Source: Nonomuraea angiospora (GTDB taxonomy: Bacteria > Actinomycetota > Actinomycetes > Streptosporangiales > Streptosporangiaceae). Taken from it: 64,000 nt of DNA. Of the stretch, positions 26,162 to 35,513 are shown in pieces. A program made the position numbers and the translations under genes. The stretch spans positions 9,734,001 to 9,798,000 of the forward strand of contig NZ_JADBEK010000001.1 of assembly GCF_014873145.1 (NCBI RefSeq), in the 5' to 3' direction. The notes beneath the pieces are model-generated. The model saw nothing but the letters and a program-made list of their open reading frames with translations. It was not told the DNA's origin and did no database searches. Position 1 is the first letter of the stretch. Each line of letters starts with the position of its first letter.

Positions 26162-26177
26162 TGAATGTTTTCATTCA
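26162..26177 (+). promoter_or_regulatory. Putative RpiR-type operator before hutU
   Basis: TGAATG-tttt-CATTCA is a perfect 6-bp inverted repeat 12 bp upstream of the hutU start. The same arms occur before the second hut operon at 31747-31762, which makes it a strong candidate for the site of the RpiR-family regulator encoded after hutU. Confidence 0.7.
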
Positions 26178-26188
26178 GGAGGGTCACG

Positions 26189-27838
26189 ATGAGCCGCAGC
26201 GTGCGCGCGCCGCGAGGCACGACGATCACCGCCAAGGGGTGGCCGCAGGAGGCGGCGCTCCGCATGCTCCAGAACAACCTGGACCCGGAGGTCGCCGAGC
26301 ACCCCGAGCAGCTGGTCGTCTACGGCGGCTCGGGCAAGGCCGCGCGTGACTGGGCGTCGTTCGACGCGATGGTCAGGACGCTGACGACGCTCGAGGGCGA
26401 CGAGACCCTCCTGGTCCAGTCGGGGCGCCCGGTGGGCGTGTTCCGCACCCACGAGTGGGCGCCCCGGGTGCTCATCGCCAACTCCAACCTGGTGCCCGAC
26501 TGGGCCAACTGGGAGGAGTTCCGGCGGCTGGAGGCGGCCGGGCTCACCATGTACGGGCAGATGACCGCCGGGTCGTGGATCTACATCGGCACGCAGGGCA
26601 TCCTGCAGGGGACGTACGAGACGTTCGCGGCCGTGGCCGCCAAACGCTTCGGAGGTTCGCTGGCCGGGACGATCACGCTCACGGCCGGCCTGGGCGGGAT
26701 GGGCGGCGCCCAGCCCTTGGCCGTCACCATGAACGGCGGGGTGGCGATCTGCGTCGACTGCGACCCGCGCTCGGTCACCCGGCGGATCGAGCACCGCTAC
26801 CTCGACGTGCAGGCGTCCTCGCTGGACGAGGCCCTGCGGCTGGCGTACGCGGCGCGCGACGAGCGCCGCCCCCTGTCCATCGGGGTCGTCGCGAACGCCG
26901 CCGAGGCCGTGCCCGACCTGCTCGCCCGCGGGGCCGAGATCGACATCGTCACCGACCAGACCTCGGCGCACGACCCCCTGATGTACCTGCCGCTGGGGGT
27001 CGCCTTCGAGGACATGGCCTCGGAGCGGGACAAGGACCCGGCCGGCTTCACCGAGCGGGCCCGCACCTCGATGGCACGGCACGTGGAGGCGATGGTCGGC
27101 TTCAAGGACGCCGGGGCGGAGGTGTTCGACTACGGCAACTCCATCCGGGGCGAGGCGCAGCTGGCCGGCTACGGGCGGGCCTTCGACTTCCCCGGGTTCG
27201 TGCCCGCGTACATCAGGCCGCTGTTCTGCGAGGGCAAGGGCCCGTTCCGGTGGGCGGCCCTGAGCGGCGACCCCGCCGACATCGCCGCGACCGACCGGGC
27301 CATCCTGGAGCTCTTCCCCGAGAACGAGGGGCTCGCCCGGTGGATCAGGAAGGCCGGGGAGAAGGTCCACTTCCAGGGGCTGCCCGCGCGGATCTGCTGG
27401 CTCGGCTACGGCGAGCGCAATGTCGCGGGGGAGCGCTTCAACGACATGGTGGCCTCGGGCGAGCTGCGGGCGCCCGTCGTGATCGGGCGCGACCACCTCG
27501 ACAGCGGCTCCGTGGCCTCGCCGTACCGCGAGACGGAGGCGATGGCGGACGGTTCGGACGCGATCGCGGACTGGCCCCTGCTGAACGCCATGCTCAACAC
27601 GGCCTCGGGGGCCGCCTGGGTGTCCATCCACCACGGGGGCGGGGTCGGGATCGGGCGGTCCATCCACGCCGGCCAGGTGACGGTGGCCGACGGCAGCGCG
27701 CTGGCGGGGGAGAAGCTGAACCGCGTGCTGACCAACGACCCGGGGACGGGGGTCATGCGGCACGTGGACGCGGGTTACGAGGAGGCCGCCGACGTCGCCG
27801 CCGCCCGCGGCGTCCGCATCCCGATGCGCGAGTCCTGA
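26189..27838 (+). CDS. hutU: Urocanate hydratase
   Basis: A 549-residue NAD-dependent urocanase, converting urocanate to imidazolone propionate in histidine degradation. It has [22 protein letters not shown], the NAD-binding [13 protein letters not shown], and the conserved block [25 protein letters not shown] with the family cysteine, ending [17 protein letters not shown]. The ATG at 26189 follows GGAGGG; the upstream in-frame ATG is inside the operator. hutH, which would supply urocanate, is not in this window. Confidence 0.97.
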   Translation: MSRSVRAPRGTTITAKGWPQEAALRMLQNNLDPEVAEHPEQLVVYGGSGKAARDWASFDAMVRTLTTLEGDETLLVQSGRPVGVFRTHEWAPRVLIANSNLVPDWANWEEFRRLEAAGLTMYGQMTAGSWIYIGTQGILQGTYETFAAVAAKRFGGSLAGTITLTAGLGGMGGAQPLAVTMNGGVAICVDCDPRSVTRRIEHRYLDVQASSLDEALRLAYAARDERRPLSIGVVANAAEAVPDLLARGAEIDIVTDQTSAHDPLMYLPLGVAFEDMASERDKDPAGFTERARTSMARHVEAMVGFKDAGAEVFDYGNSIRGEAQLAGYGRAFDFPGFVPAYIRPLFCEGKGPFRWAALSGDPADIAATDRAILELFPENEGLARWIRKAGEKVHFQGLPARICWLGYGERNVAGERFNDMVASGELRAPVVIGRDHLDSGSVASPYRETEAMADGSDAIADWPLLNAMLNTASGAAWVSIHHGGGVGIGRSIHAGQVTVADGSALAGEKLNRVLTNDPGTGVMRHVDAGYEEAADVAAARGVRIPMRES

Positions 27839-27940
27839 TCCTCCGCGCTTCCGCCACCCCTCGACCCAGGAGTGCGGCGTGGGGTGGGGGTTGTGGGGTT
27901 GGTGGGATGAGAATGCGGGGCGGGAAGCGTTGGAGGTGGC

Positions 27941-28777
27941 GTGGCGGACGGATATCACGGTGGGCTGAGCGTGCTGCTGGATGGCCGGAGGCTGTCGCCC
28001 GTGCAGCGGAGGATCGCGCACTACCTCACCGAGCATCTCGATGAGGCGATCTTCCTGTCGAGCGTGGAGCTGGCCGAGCGGGCAGGGGTGAGCCAGCCGT
28101 CCGTGACCCGGTTCGCGATGGTGCTGGGCTTCGCCGGATATCCCGAGCTGCGGCAGGCGCTGCGCCCGCTCGTGCTGGGCGGCGCGGAGGTGGCGCAGCC
28201 GCAGGAGAGCCTGCTGCGCGGCGCCATCGACTGCGAGATCCGCAACCTCGCGATCGTCAGGGAGCGGCTGGCGGCCTTCCCGCTCAAGGAGCTCGGCGAG
28301 CAGCTGGCCGCCACCGAGCCGCTGCCCGTGGTGGGGCTGCGGGTCTCCTGCGGGCTGGCCACCACCTTCGCCTACTACGCCCGCCGCATCCACCCCGACG
28401 TGCGGCTGCTCACGCACGGCGGGTCGGAGCTGGTCGACGGGCTGCACGCGGCCCGCCGGGCGGGCGCGGAGTGGGTGGTGGCCGTGGTCCTGCCGAGATA
28501 TCCGGCCGAGGCCGTGCAGGCGCTGGAGTACGCGGAGAAGATGGGGCTGCGGGTGGCGGCCATAACGGATAAGTCGGATTTCCCGGCGGAGGTCGTGCTG
28601 GACGCCCCCGTCGGCGACCGGCTCGTGTTCGACTCGCACGCGGCGCCGCTCGCCCTGGCCATGGCCCTGGTCGAGGCCATGGCCGACGCGGCGCCGCTGC
28701 GCACCCAGGCCCGGCTCGAGGAGTACGAGCGGATGACCGACGAGACCGGTACGTTCCTACCCGGCGATCCTGCGTAG
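27941..28777 (+). CDS. MurR/RpiR-family transcriptional regulator, likely of the hut genes
   Basis: A 278-residue regulator. An N-terminal HTH_6 domain (residues 1-80; VELAERAGVSQPSVTRFAMVLGFAGYPELRQAL) is followed by a SIS domain (about 110-260; GLRVSCGLATTFAYYARRI, then the segment AAITDKSDFPAEVVLDAPV). SIS domains bind phosphosugars or other small effectors. The GTG at 27941 has a strong ribosome site (GGAGGTGGC). Placed between hutU and the rest of hut, it is the best candidate to bind TGAATG-n4-CATTCA. Confidence 0.88.
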   Translation: MADGYHGGLSVLLDGRRLSPVQRRIAHYLTEHLDEAIFLSSVELAERAGVSQPSVTRFAMVLGFAGYPELRQALRPLVLGGAEVAQPQESLLRGAIDCEIRNLAIVRERLAAFPLKELGEQLAATEPLPVVGLRVSCGLATTFAYYARRIHPDVRLLTHGGSELVDGLHAARRAGAEWVVAVVLPRYPAEAVQALEYAEKMGLRVAAITDKSDFPAEVVLDAPVGDRLVFDSHAAPLALAMALVEAMADAAPLRTQARLEEYERMTDETGTFLPGDPA

Positions 28778-29506
28778 CGAGCGCATCGACCAGATCGTGG
28801 TGAACACCGCCAGCACGATGAACACCGCGAACGCGATCGGGATCGACGAGTCCGACAACCGGCCGGCGAACAGCGCCCGCCCCGCCTCGACCGCGTGGTA
28901 GAGCGGGTTGATCGGGGCGAGCGTCTGCATCCAGCCGGGCGCGAACGAGATCGGGATGAACAGCCCGGCCAGCAGCATGATCGGCAGCATGAACAGGTTG
29001 AGCGTCTGCGACATGCCGTTCTCGTCGCGCACGGTCAGCGCCAGCCCCTGGGACAGCCCCGAGGCGAACAGCCCGGTGGCGGCCATGAGCAGCAGCACCA
29101 GCACCACCTCGACGGCCCCGATGCGCACGCCCATCGCGACGGCCACGACGAGCACGAGGATCGCCTGGCACACCAGCACGACCATGTCCTTGGCCACCCG
29201 CCCGAGGACGATGGCCGGCCGCCAGGCGGGGCTGACGGCGTACCGTTCGAGCGAGCCGTTGCGCAGCTCGGCGATCAGCCCGAACCCCGAGAACAGCGAC
29301 CCGAAGACCGCGATCATCATCATCGAGGCCGGCGTGAACATCCGCAGCGCGTCCACCGTCGAGCCGCCCGGCGTCAGCGACTTCAGCAGCGGCGCGAACA
29401 TGAGCAGGTAGAGCACCGGCTGCATGATGCCGAACAGCGGCCAGATCGGGTTGCTGAACGACTTCTTCAGCTCGTAGCCGGTGAACAGGGCGATGTGGCG
29501 GATCAC
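28757..29506 (-). CDS. ABC-2 type transporter permease
   Basis: A 249-residue membrane protein with six predicted helices and the DrrB-type arrangement (YAVSPAWRPAIVLGRVAKDMVVLVCQAILV). The family exports drugs or lipids with a DrrA-like ATPase. It overlaps the ATPase gene by 4 bp, so they are coupled. Its end overlaps the rpiR gene by 21 bp on the opposite strand. Confidence 0.92.
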   Translation of the reverse strand: MIRHIALFTGYELKKSFSNPIWPLFGIMQPVLYLLMFAPLLKSLTPGGSTVDALRMFTPASMMMIAVFGSLFSGFGLIAELRNGSLERYAVSPAWRPAIVLGRVAKDMVVLVCQAILVLVVAVAMGVRIGAVEVVLVLLLMAATGLFASGLSQGLALTVRDENGMSQTLNLFMLPIMLLAGLFIPISFAPGWMQTLAPINPLYHAVEAGRALFAGRLSDSSIPIAFAVFIVLAVFTTIWSMRSLRRIAG

Positions 29507-30456
29507 GAGGCGGCTCCGGTGTCGCGGAGGGAACGGCCGGTCTTGGCCAGGAAGACGTCGTCGAGCGTGGAGCGGTCGAGCGCGATCGAGCTCAGCCCCA
29601 GCCCCTGCTCCTCAAGGGCCCGCAGCAGCGCGGGCAGCGTGTGCTCGCCGTCGTCGACGTAGACGCGCAGCAGGTCCTCGTCGACGCGGGTCTCGCGGGC
29701 GTACGGCTTGAGCGTGTCCGCGGCCCGCTCCAGGTCGTCCACCCTGAGCGTGATCACGTCGCCGGAGACCTCCCGCTTGAGCTCTCCGGGGGTGCCCTCG
29801 GCCACGACCTCGCCATGGTCGACGATCATGAGGCGGTCGCACAGCGCGTCGGCCTCGTCGAGGTAGTGGGTGCTGAGCAGCACGCTCGTGCCGGCCTCGC
29901 GCAGCTGCCTGATGCGGTCCCAGAGGTTGGCGCGGTTCTGCGGGTCGAGGCCGGTGGTGGGCTCGTCGAGGAAGAGCAGCGGCGGGTTGTGCACCAGCCC
30001 GATCGCGATGGCCACGCGCCGCTTCTGCCCGCCCGACAGGGTACGGCCGGGGCGGTCGGCCGTCTCGGTCAGGTCGAAGCGCTCCAGCGCCTCGGCGGTG
30101 GCCCGCTTCGGGTCGGCCATGGCGTGGATCCTGGCGGCCATCATGATCTGGGCCCTGGCGCTCGTGGTGTCCTCCACGCCGCCGGCCTGGCTCACGTACC
30201 CGAGTTTGCGCCGGACGGCGGCGGGCTCCTTGAGCAGGTCGTGGCCCGCGACGGTGGCCCTGCCCGCGTCGGGGGCGATCAGCGTGGAGAGCATCCTGAT
30301 CGTGGTGGTCTTGCCGGCCCCGTTGGGGCCGAGCACGCCGAAGATCTCACCTTCCGCGACCTCGAGGTCCACCCCGCGGACGGCCTCGACGGTCTGCGTG
30401 CCCTTCCTGCTCCTGGTGGTGAACGTCTTTCGCAGGCCCTGCGCCTGAATGATCAT
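29503..30456 (-). CDS. ABC transporter ATP-binding protein (DrrA-like)
   Basis: A 317-residue ATPase. Walker A is GPNGAGKTTTIRML, signature is LSGGQKRRVAIAIGL, and Walker B is LLFLDEPTTGLDP. The C-terminal 80 residues (LRVDDLERAADTLKPYARETR and the end TLDDVFLAKTGRSL) match the daunorubicin-resistance subfamily. The ATG at 30456 (MIIQAQGLRKTF) is chosen; longer frames would cover the PadR gene. Operon: padR, ATPase, permease. Substrate unknown. Confidence 0.93.
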   Translation of the reverse strand: MIIQAQGLRKTFTTRSRKGTQTVEAVRGVDLEVAEGEIFGVLGPNGAGKTTTIRMLSTLIAPDAGRATVAGHDLLKEPAAVRRKLGYVSQAGGVEDTTSARAQIMMAARIHAMADPKRATAEALERFDLTETADRPGRTLSGGQKRRVAIAIGLVHNPPLLFLDEPTTGLDPQNRANLWDRIRQLREAGTSVLLSTHYLDEADALCDRLMIVDHGEVVAEGTPGELKREVSGDVITLRVDDLERAADTLKPYARETRVDEDLLRVYVDDGEHTLPALLRALEEQGLGLSSIALDRSTLDDVFLAKTGRSLRDTGAAS

Positions 30457-30472
30457 GGGGGGATTCAGCTCC

Positions 30473-31006
30473 TTAGGGCAATTCGTCGGCCTCAACCCGT
30501 TCGACGGCCTTCTCGACCCAGTCGAGCTGGGCCTGGACCATGGATCTGTTGAGGCGGAGGTTCTCGTCGATGTGCTGGGGAGCGCCGAAGCGCTGCTTGG
30601 CGCCCATGGCATGACCGAGGATCTCGACGCTCATTCTGAGCTGCTGCATCCTGCTGTAAAGAGCCTGCAGGAGCTCCTGCTTGTCCAGCCGGTCCATGAA
30701 TGTCACCGCCACCTGGAACGGATCGACGATGGGCCTGACCTCGTGCCAGGCGGTCAGCAACATCCGGTGGAACTCTTCGCGGCCGTGCTCGGTCAGCTCG
30801 TAGACGACCTTGCCGCCCCTGCCCGCCTCGACGACGGCCAGGAGCCCTTCGTCGGCCATCTTGCTCAGCCCGTGGTAGATCGACCCGAAGGCGACGTTCG
30901 CCCATTGGTCGGCACCCATCACCTCCAGCCGCCGCCGGACCCCGTAGCCGTTCATGGGACCGTCGAGCAGGGCGCCGAGGATGAGGATGCGCGTCGAAGC
31001 AGACAT
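30473..31006 (-). CDS. PadR-family transcriptional regulator
   Basis: A 177-residue regulator. The winged helix is ILILGALLDGPMNGYGVRRRLEVMGADQWANVAFGSIYHGLSKMADEGLL. The C-terminal part is helical (FMDRLDKQELLQALYSRMQQLRMSVEILG), as in the PadR-s2 type. It is the first gene of an operon with the ABC-2 exporter, 16 bp before the ATPase start, and is probably its local repressor, responding to the exported compound. A dyad lies 14 bp upstream. Confidence 0.9.
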   Translation of the reverse strand: MSASTRILILGALLDGPMNGYGVRRRLEVMGADQWANVAFGSIYHGLSKMADEGLLAVVEAGRGGKVVYELTEHGREEFHRMLLTAWHEVRPIVDPFQVAVTFMDRLDKQELLQALYSRMQQLRMSVEILGHAMGAKQRFGAPQHIDENLRLNRSMVQAQLDWVEKAVERVEADELP

Positions 31007-31019
31007 GGGTGCAAGTTTG

Positions 31020-31035
31020 TATTCAAATTTGAGTA
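31020..31035. promoter_or_regulatory. PadR operator candidate
   Basis: TATTCAAATTTGAGTA is a 16-bp palindrome with one mismatched pair (core TCAAATTTGA). It lies between the divergent padR and SDR genes and is AT-rich in an otherwise GC-rich region. Confidence 0.6.
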
Positions 31036-31062
31036 GCCGTCAACCTCAATAAGCTGATCTCC

Positions 31063-31749
31063 ATGAACGAACGACCGACTGCGCTGGTCACAGGCGCTTC
31101 GCGCGGGATCGGCGCGGCCGTGGCCGAGGCGCTGGGCCCCACGCACCACGTGATACTCAACGGCCGCGACGAGGAGTCGCTGGCCGCCGTGGCGGCCGGG
31201 CTGCCCGACGCGCGCGTCTGGCCGGCGGAGCTGACGGCGCTCACCGAGGCGGCCGTCGCCGGGATCGGACGGCTCGACGTGCTCGTGCACTCGGCCGGGA
31301 TCAACCGGATGGGCCGGATCGCCGACCTGTCCGCCGCCGCGTGGCGCGAGACGCTGGAGGTGAACGTCGTCGCGGTCGCCGAGCTGACCCGGCTGCTGCT
31401 GCCCGCCCTGCGCACGGCCGGGGGGCACGTGGTCTGCGTCAACTCGGGCTCGGGGCAGCGGGCCAACCCCGAGTGGGGCGCCTACGCGGCCAGCAAGTTC
31501 GCGCTGAAGGCGTTCGCCGACGCGCTGCGGCTGGAGGAGCCGCGGCTGAGGGTGACGACCGTCTACCCGGGCCGGACGGCCACCGACATGCAGCGCGAGC
31601 TGCGCCGCTACGAGGGCGGCGAGTTCGAGCCCGAGAAGTACCTCACGCCGCGGAGCGTGGCGCGGGCCGTGCTGGCCGCCGTCACCGCGGGCCCCGACGC
31701 CCACCTCACCGAGCTGACCCTCCGGCCCAGGGGAGGGCCTGTCAACTGA
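31063..31749 (+). CDS. SDR-family oxidoreductase
   Basis: A 228-residue short-chain dehydrogenase. It has TGASRGIG near residue 8, SAGINRMG, and the active-site YAASKFALKAFADALRLEE. Substrate unknown. The ATG at 31063 diverges from the padR gene. Its stop codon is embedded in the operator of the second hut operon. Confidence 0.9.
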   Translation: MNERPTALVTGASRGIGAAVAEALGPTHHVILNGRDEESLAAVAAGLPDARVWPAELTALTEAAVAGIGRLDVLVHSAGINRMGRIADLSAAAWRETLEVNVVAVAELTRLLLPALRTAGGHVVCVNSGSGQRANPEWGAYAASKFALKAFADALRLEEPRLRVTTVYPGRTATDMQRELRRYEGGEFEPEKYLTPRSVARAVLAAVTAGPDAHLTELTLRPRGGPVN

Positions 31750-31762
31750 ATGGATCCATTCA
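31747..31762 (+). promoter_or_regulatory. Second putative RpiR-type operator, hut operon
   Basis: TGAATG-gatc-CATTCA is a perfect 16-bp palindrome with the same arms as the site before hutU. It lies 13 bp before the start of the amidohydrolase gene, overlapping the stop of the SDR gene. Confidence 0.7.
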
Positions 31763-31775
31763 CTACAGTGGGGCC

Positions 31776-32954
31776 ATGCTTGAACCACTCGCGCACATAG
31801 GACGGGATCCGGCGACCGGGGGCTACGTCAGGGACGCCTGGTCGGCCGCTGACATGGAGCTTCGCGAGTGGTTCGCGGGCGAGGCCGGGCGACGGGGGCT
31901 CGACCTGCGCGAAGACCGCAACGGCAACCTCTGGGCGTGGTGGGGCGACCCTTCCGGCCGCCCCGGCGTGGTGACCGGGAGCCACCTCGACTCCGTACGG
32001 CAGGGCGGCGCGTACGACGGGCCGCTCGGGGTCGTGTCGGCCTTCGCCGCCCTCGACCTCCTGAAGGAGCGCGGGACCACGCCGGCCAGGCCGGTCGGCG
32101 TGGTCTGCTTCACCGACGAGGAGGGCGCCAGGTTCGGGGTGCCCTGCATGGGGTCGAGGCTGCTCACGGGCGTGCTGGCGCCCGAGCGGGCCCTCGCGCT
32201 CACCGACGACTCCGGCGACACGCTGGCCGACGTCATGACGAGGGCCGGGCGGGCGCCGCACGAGGTGGGGCGGGACGACGAGACGCTCGCCACGGTCGCC
32301 ACGTTCGTGGAGCTCCACGTCGAGCAGGGCCAGGCGCTCGTCCACGAGGGAAGGCCGGTGGGCGTGGCCGCGGCGATCTGGCCGCACGGACGCTGGCGCT
32401 TCGACTTCCACGGCCGGGCCGACCACGCGGGCACCACCCGGCTGGCCGACCGGGACGACCCGATGCTGCCGTTCGCCCGCATGGTGCTGGCCGCCCGCGA
32501 GGCCGCGGCCGGCCGCGACGTGGTGGCCACGGTCGGCAAGGTACGCGTCTCCCCGGGCAACGCCAACGCCATCCCCGGCCTGGTCTCGGCCTGGCTCGAC
32601 GCCCGCGGGGCGGACGAGGCCGCCGTGCGCGCCCTCGTCGCCGAGCTGACCGAGCTCACCGACCAGGCGGGGGCCGCGGTGCGGGAGGAGTCGTGGACGC
32701 CGATCGTCGACTTCGACGTGCCGCTCAGGGAACGCCTGGCCAGGGTCGCGGGAGGCGATACGCCCGCGCCCGTCCTGCCCACGGGGGCGGGCCACGACGC
32801 GGGGATCCTGGCCTCGGCGGGCGTCCCGAGCGCGATGTTGTTCGTCAGGAACCCCACAGGCGTGTCCCATTCCCCCGACGAGCACGCCGAGCGGGCTGAC
32901 TGCGAGGCGGGAGTCGTCGCACTCGCGGACGTGCTGGAGGACCTGTGCGGCTGA
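31776..32954 (+). CDS. Allantoate amidohydrolase-family enzyme in the hut operon
   Basis: A 392-residue M20-type amidohydrolase. Metal-site motifs are [36 protein letters not shown] and the C-terminal GAGHDAG. In hut clusters lacking HutG this family is thought to hydrolyse N-formyl-glutamate formed by HutF; that role is inferred here because it is the first gene before hutF and hutI. The ATG at 31776 is close behind the operator, so transcripts may be short-leadered. It ends 10 bp inside hutF. Confidence 0.85.
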   Translation: MLEPLAHIGRDPATGGYVRDAWSAADMELREWFAGEAGRRGLDLREDRNGNLWAWWGDPSGRPGVVTGSHLDSVRQGGAYDGPLGVVSAFAALDLLKERGTTPARPVGVVCFTDEEGARFGVPCMGSRLLTGVLAPERALALTDDSGDTLADVMTRAGRAPHEVGRDDETLATVATFVELHVEQGQALVHEGRPVGVAAAIWPHGRWRFDFHGRADHAGTTRLADRDDPMLPFARMVLAAREAAAGRDVVATVGKVRVSPGNANAIPGLVSAWLDARGADEAAVRALVAELTELTDQAGAAVREESWTPIVDFDVPLRERLARVAGGDTPAPVLPTGAGHDAGILASAGVPSAMLFVRNPTGVSHSPDEHAERADCEAGVVALADVLEDLCG

Positions 32955-34267
32955 CCTACTGGTGCGAACAGGCCTGGCTGCCCGGCGGGGTCACCGACGG
33001 CGTGCTCATCGAGGTCGAGGGCGAAAGGATCGCGAGCGTCGCCCAGGGCCCGCCGGGCACGGCCGAGCGCCTGCCGGGGATCACCGTTCCCGGCCTGGCC
33101 AACGCCCACTCCCACGCCTTCCACCGCGCGCTGCGCGGCACCGCCCAGGAGGGCAAGGGCGACTTCTGGACCTGGCGCGAGCGGATGTACGAGGTGGCGG
33201 GGGCGCTGGAGCCCGACTCCTACCTGCGGCTGGCCCGGGCGGTCTACGCCGAGATGGCGCTGGCCGGGGTGACCTGCGTGGGCGAGTTCCACTACCTGCA
33301 CCACGGGCCGGACGGCCGCCCGTACGACGACGCCAACGAGATGGGCCACGCCCTCGTCCGCGCGGCCCGCGAGGCGGGCCTGCGCATCGCGCTGCTCGAC
33401 ACCTGCTACCTGACCGGCGGCATCGGCGCCCCGCTGACCGGCGCGCAGCTGCGCTTCACCGACGGCGACGCCGAGCGCTGGGCGGTCAGGGCCGACGACC
33501 TGGCGGCGGCCTACGAGGGGCAGCCCGACGTGGAGATCGGCGCGGCCATCCACTCCGTGCGCGCGGTGCCGCCGGAGCAGATGCCGGTCGTGGCCGAGTT
33601 CTCCCACCGGCACGCGGGCCCCCTCCACATGCACGTGTCCGAGCAGCCCGCCGAGAACGCCGCCTGCGTGGAGATGTACGCGGCCACGCCGGTTCAGGTG
33701 CTGCACGAGCGAGGCGCCCTGGGGCCGCGCTCGACCGCCGTGCACGCCACCCACCTGACCGACGTGGACATCGAGCTGATCGCCCAGTCCGGCACCCACA
33801 TCTGCATGTGCCCCACCACCGAACGCGACCTCGCCGACGGCATCGGCCCGGCCAGGGCGGCGGCCGACCGGGGCGCGCAGATCACGCTCGGCTCCGACAG
33901 CCACGCCGTGATCGACCTGTTCGAGGAGGCGCGCGGGGTCGAGCTGGACGAGCGGCTGCGCAGCGGCAGGCGCGGCAACTGGAGCGCCGCCGACCTGCTC
34001 GCCGCCGCGACCGCCGCCGGCCACGCCTCCCTCGGCTTCCCCGACGCGGGGCTGCTGGTGCCCGGCGCGTGGGCCGACCTGGTGTCGGTACGCCTCGACT
34101 CCGTACGCACGGCGGGCACGGGCGGGCCGGAGGCCGTGGTGTTCGCGGCCACGGCGGCGGACGTGCACTCGGTGGTCTCCGGCGGCCGCCGGGTCGTCAC
34201 GGACGGGCGGCACCGGCTCGGCGACGTCGGATCCCTGCTGGCAGAGGCGATACGGAGGGTGAGATGA
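32945..34267 (+). CDS. hutF: Formimidoylglutamate deiminase
   Basis: A 440-residue amidohydrolase-superfamily enzyme converting N-formimidoyl-glutamate to N-formyl-glutamate and ammonia. Metal ligands appear in [13 protein letters not shown], in [11 protein letters not shown], in [10 protein letters not shown] and in [11 protein letters not shown]. The GTG at 32945 follows GGAGG and overlaps the preceding stop; the end overlaps hutI by 4 bp. This commits the pathway to the deiminase branch of histidine use. Confidence 0.93.
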   Translation: MRLTYWCEQAWLPGGVTDGVLIEVEGERIASVAQGPPGTAERLPGITVPGLANAHSHAFHRALRGTAQEGKGDFWTWRERMYEVAGALEPDSYLRLARAVYAEMALAGVTCVGEFHYLHHGPDGRPYDDANEMGHALVRAAREAGLRIALLDTCYLTGGIGAPLTGAQLRFTDGDAERWAVRADDLAAAYEGQPDVEIGAAIHSVRAVPPEQMPVVAEFSHRHAGPLHMHVSEQPAENAACVEMYAATPVQVLHERGALGPRSTAVHATHLTDVDIELIAQSGTHICMCPTTERDLADGIGPARAAADRGAQITLGSDSHAVIDLFEEARGVELDERLRSGRRGNWSAADLLAAATAAGHASLGFPDAGLLVPGAWADLVSVRLDSVRTAGTGGPEAVVFAATAADVHSVVSGGRRVVTDGRHRLGDVGSLLAEAIRRVR

Positions 34268-35409
34268 GCACGACGCTGATCGACGGGATCGGATCGCTGT
34301 ACACCGGCGACCCCGAGCGCGAGGAGATCCCCGACGCGGCGCTGGTCGTGGCGGACGGCCTGGTCGCCTGGGCCGGGCCCGCCGCCCAGGCCCCCGACGC
34401 CGACGAGCGGGTGGACGTCGGGGGCCGCGCCGTCATCCCCGGCTTCGTGGACAGCCACGCCCACCTGATCTTCGCCGGTGACCGGACGGCCGAGTTCCAG
34501 GCCCGCATGTCCGGCGAGCCGTACACCGGTGGCGGCATCAGGACCACGGTCGCCGCCACCCGGCAGGCCGGCGACGCCGAGCTGGCCGCCCACGCGCGTG
34601 CCCTGGTGGCCGAGATGCTCGCCCAGGGCACCACGACCGTCGAGATCAAGAGCGGCTACGGCCTGACCGTCGAGGACGAGCGGCGCTCGCTGGAGATCGC
34701 CGCCGGGCTGACCGGCGAGACCACCTTCCTGGGGGCGCACGTCGTGCCCGCCGGCATGGACGCCGACTCCTACGTGCGGCTGGTCGCCGGGGAGATGCTC
34801 GACGCGTGCGCCCCCCACGCCAGGTGGATCGACGTGTTCTGCGAGCGCGGGGCCTTCGACGGCGACCAGACGCGCGAGATCCTGGGCGCCGGGCTCAAGG
34901 CGGGGCTGGGGGCGCGGGTGCACGCCAACCAGCTCGGGGAGGGGCCGGGCGTCCGCATCGCCTGCGAGCTGGGCGCCGCCTCGGCCGACCACTGCACCCA
35001 TCTGACACCGGCCGACGTGGACGCGCTGGCGTCGTCGGACACGGTGGCGACGCTGCTGCCGGGGGCGGAGTTCTCGACGCGGTCGCCGTACCCGGACGCC
35101 CGGCGGCTGATCGACGCGGGGGCCACCGTGGCGCTGGCTACCGACTGCAACCCGGGGTCGTCGTTCACGTCGTCGATGGCGTTCTGCGTGGCGCTGGCCG
35201 TACGCGAGATGCGCATGACGCCGCTGGAGGCGATCAGGGCGGCGACGTACGGCGGGGCGCGCGCGCTGCGCCGTACGGACGTAGGCTGGCTGCGGCCCGG
35301 GGCCCGCGCGGACCTCGTCGTGCTCGATGCCCCCTCCTATGTACACCTTGCCTATCGGCCCGGCGTCCCCCTCGTTCACCAGGTGTTTCGCGGCGGTCTC
35401 CTCCTTTAG
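34264..35409 (+). CDS. hutI: Imidazolonepropionase
   Basis: A 381-residue zinc hydrolase opening the imidazolone ring to formimidoyl-glutamate. Motifs: [17 protein letters not shown] (metal His pair), [37 protein letters not shown] and [10 protein letters not shown] with the catalytic Asp. ATG at 34264 overlaps the hutF stop (ATGA). It is the last gene of the operon. A small hairpin (TCCTCC-ttta-GGAGGA) covers its stop codon. Confidence 0.96.
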   Translation: MSTTLIDGIGSLYTGDPEREEIPDAALVVADGLVAWAGPAAQAPDADERVDVGGRAVIPGFVDSHAHLIFAGDRTAEFQARMSGEPYTGGGIRTTVAATRQAGDAELAAHARALVAEMLAQGTTTVEIKSGYGLTVEDERRSLEIAAGLTGETTFLGAHVVPAGMDADSYVRLVAGEMLDACAPHARWIDVFCERGAFDGDQTREILGAGLKAGLGARVHANQLGEGPGVRIACELGAASADHCTHLTPADVDALASSDTVATLLPGAEFSTRSPYPDARRLIDAGATVALATDCNPGSSFTSSMAFCVALAVREMRMTPLEAIRAATYGGARALRRTDVGWLRPGARADLVVLDAPSYVHLAYRPGVPLVHQVFRGGLLL

Positions 35410-35513
35410 GAGGACATCCAGAACCATCCCTGCGGCGTACTGGTTTTGGGAATCTTTGCATTTGGTCGGACGTTGGCCGGGTATAGAACGCAGCTGCGGA
35501 ACGAGGTGCGGGG

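Noticed and set aside
35398..35415. Terminator at the hutI stop codon (TCCTCC-ttta-GGAGGA)
   Set aside because: The stem is only 6 bp and overlaps the stop codon; too weak to call.
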